Assembly (NCBI RefSeq): GCF_006439355.1
Contig: NZ_VFTG01000005.1
Location: forward strand, 235,575 to 299,574
DNA length: 64,000 nt
From: Mesorhizobium sp. B4-1-3
GTDB lineage: Bacteria > Pseudomonadota > Alphaproteobacteria > Rhizobiales > Rhizobiaceae
Direction: 5' to 3'
How positions within the stretch are numbered: position 1 is the first letter of the stretch; the number at the start of each line of letters is the position of its first letter. Both the position numbers and the translations under genes were made by a program. Below are positions 63,990 to 64,000 of the stretch, piece after piece. Below the pieces are notes generated by a model that saw only the letters and a program-made list of their open reading frames with translations, was not told where the DNA came from and did not search any database.

Positions 63990-64000
63990 CTTTTGGAGGT
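63990..64000 (+). promoter_or_regulatory. Shine-Dalgarno-like end of window
   Basis: The last bases are TTTTGGAGGT, a strong ribosome-binding sequence. A plus-strand gene probably begins within about 10 bases after the window. The region 63928-63989 shows nothing else I can name. Confidence 0.45.

Noticed and set aside
1..64000. tRNA, rRNA or riboswitch genes
   Set aside because: I looked for cloverleaf-like sequences ending in CCA, rRNA landmarks and common riboswitch cores and found nothing convincing by eye; a covariance-model search would be needed to exclude small RNAs.

Overview
The window looks like chromosomal DNA of a rhizobial alphaproteobacterium, most probably Mesorhizobium or a close relative (Phyllobacteriaceae, Hyphomicrobiales). 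The reasons are the high G+C content, the irr/fabA-fabB-fabI arrangement, the dnaA-dnaN-recF block next to rpsT, a Flp/Tad pilus locus, a PodJ-like polarity protein beside a fatty-acid oxidation operon, and many copies of short palindromic mosaic repeats of the kind rhizobia carry between genes. No plasmid, phage, integron or CRISPR feature and no tRNA or rRNA gene was seen. Most genes are housekeeping.

Layout. 1-7.8 kb: tail of an unknown gene, a membrane GGDEF/EAL protein, the fabA-fabB-fabI operon for unsaturated fatty-acid synthesis divergent from the Irr iron regulator, a DUF4260 membrane protein, an exported SH3 protein and a 2-hydroxyacid dehydrogenase. 7.8-16 kb (minus strand): rpsT, dnaA, dnaN, recF, a MoeB-type adenylyltransferase, a GNAT acetyltransferase and a two-subunit aconitase X, the last four closely packed. 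16-20 kb: enoyl-CoA hydratase, overlapping deoB and mutM, and an orphan PhnD-like periplasmic binding protein. 20-32.6 kb: the Tad pilus locus, with two TadE-like minor pilins and a small secretin-N-domain protein on the minus strand, then flp, cpaA, cpaB-C-D-E-F and tadB-C on the plus strand, closed by a perfect 40-bp palindromic terminator shared with the convergent tadD. 32.7-39 kb: M17 aminopeptidase, MarR regulator, NlpC/P60 hydrolase and a DNA-damage pair (Lhr-type DEXH helicase plus PdeM phosphoesterase). 39-48 kb: a three-subunit cytoplasmic molybdoenzyme that best fits sulfite dehydrogenase SoeABC, preceded by a coupled 52-codon ORF and a divergent LysR gene, followed by a short Hsp70-like protein and a TauE/SafE exporter with a TIGR02186 partner. 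48-52 kb: a 1356-residue PodJ-like protein. 52-60 kb: a MerR regulator and a beta-oxidation operon (two acyl-CoA dehydrogenases, thiolase, FadJ-type protein); both promoter regions carry matching LiuR-like palindromes. 60-64 kb: a thioesterase gene remnant, an S24-peptidase regulator, an exported nuclease-like protein, class I LysRS and a TerB-like protein. The window stops just after a Shine-Dalgarno-like sequence.

How it fits together. Three cell-surface or cell-cycle themes meet here: replication (dnaA/dnaN/recF), polar organisation (PodJ) and the Tad pilus, with one good and one imperfect CtrA-like box in the pilus region. Metabolically the window joins lipid synthesis (Fab), lipid and branched-chain acyl-CoA breakdown (MerR-controlled operon) and probable sulfite detoxification (oxidation by SoeABC plus export by TauE).

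The least explained signal is the behaviour of the short repeats. At least two repeat families and one MITE-like element have ends reading CTAGAGC or TAGGCTGTG, and at five loci the stop codon of the neighbouring gene is formed by the end of the repeat. I found no convincing large undescribed system. The best candidates for novelty are this stop-codon capture, the small ORF coupled to the sulfite dehydrogenase, and the sulfite oxidation/export neighbourhood.
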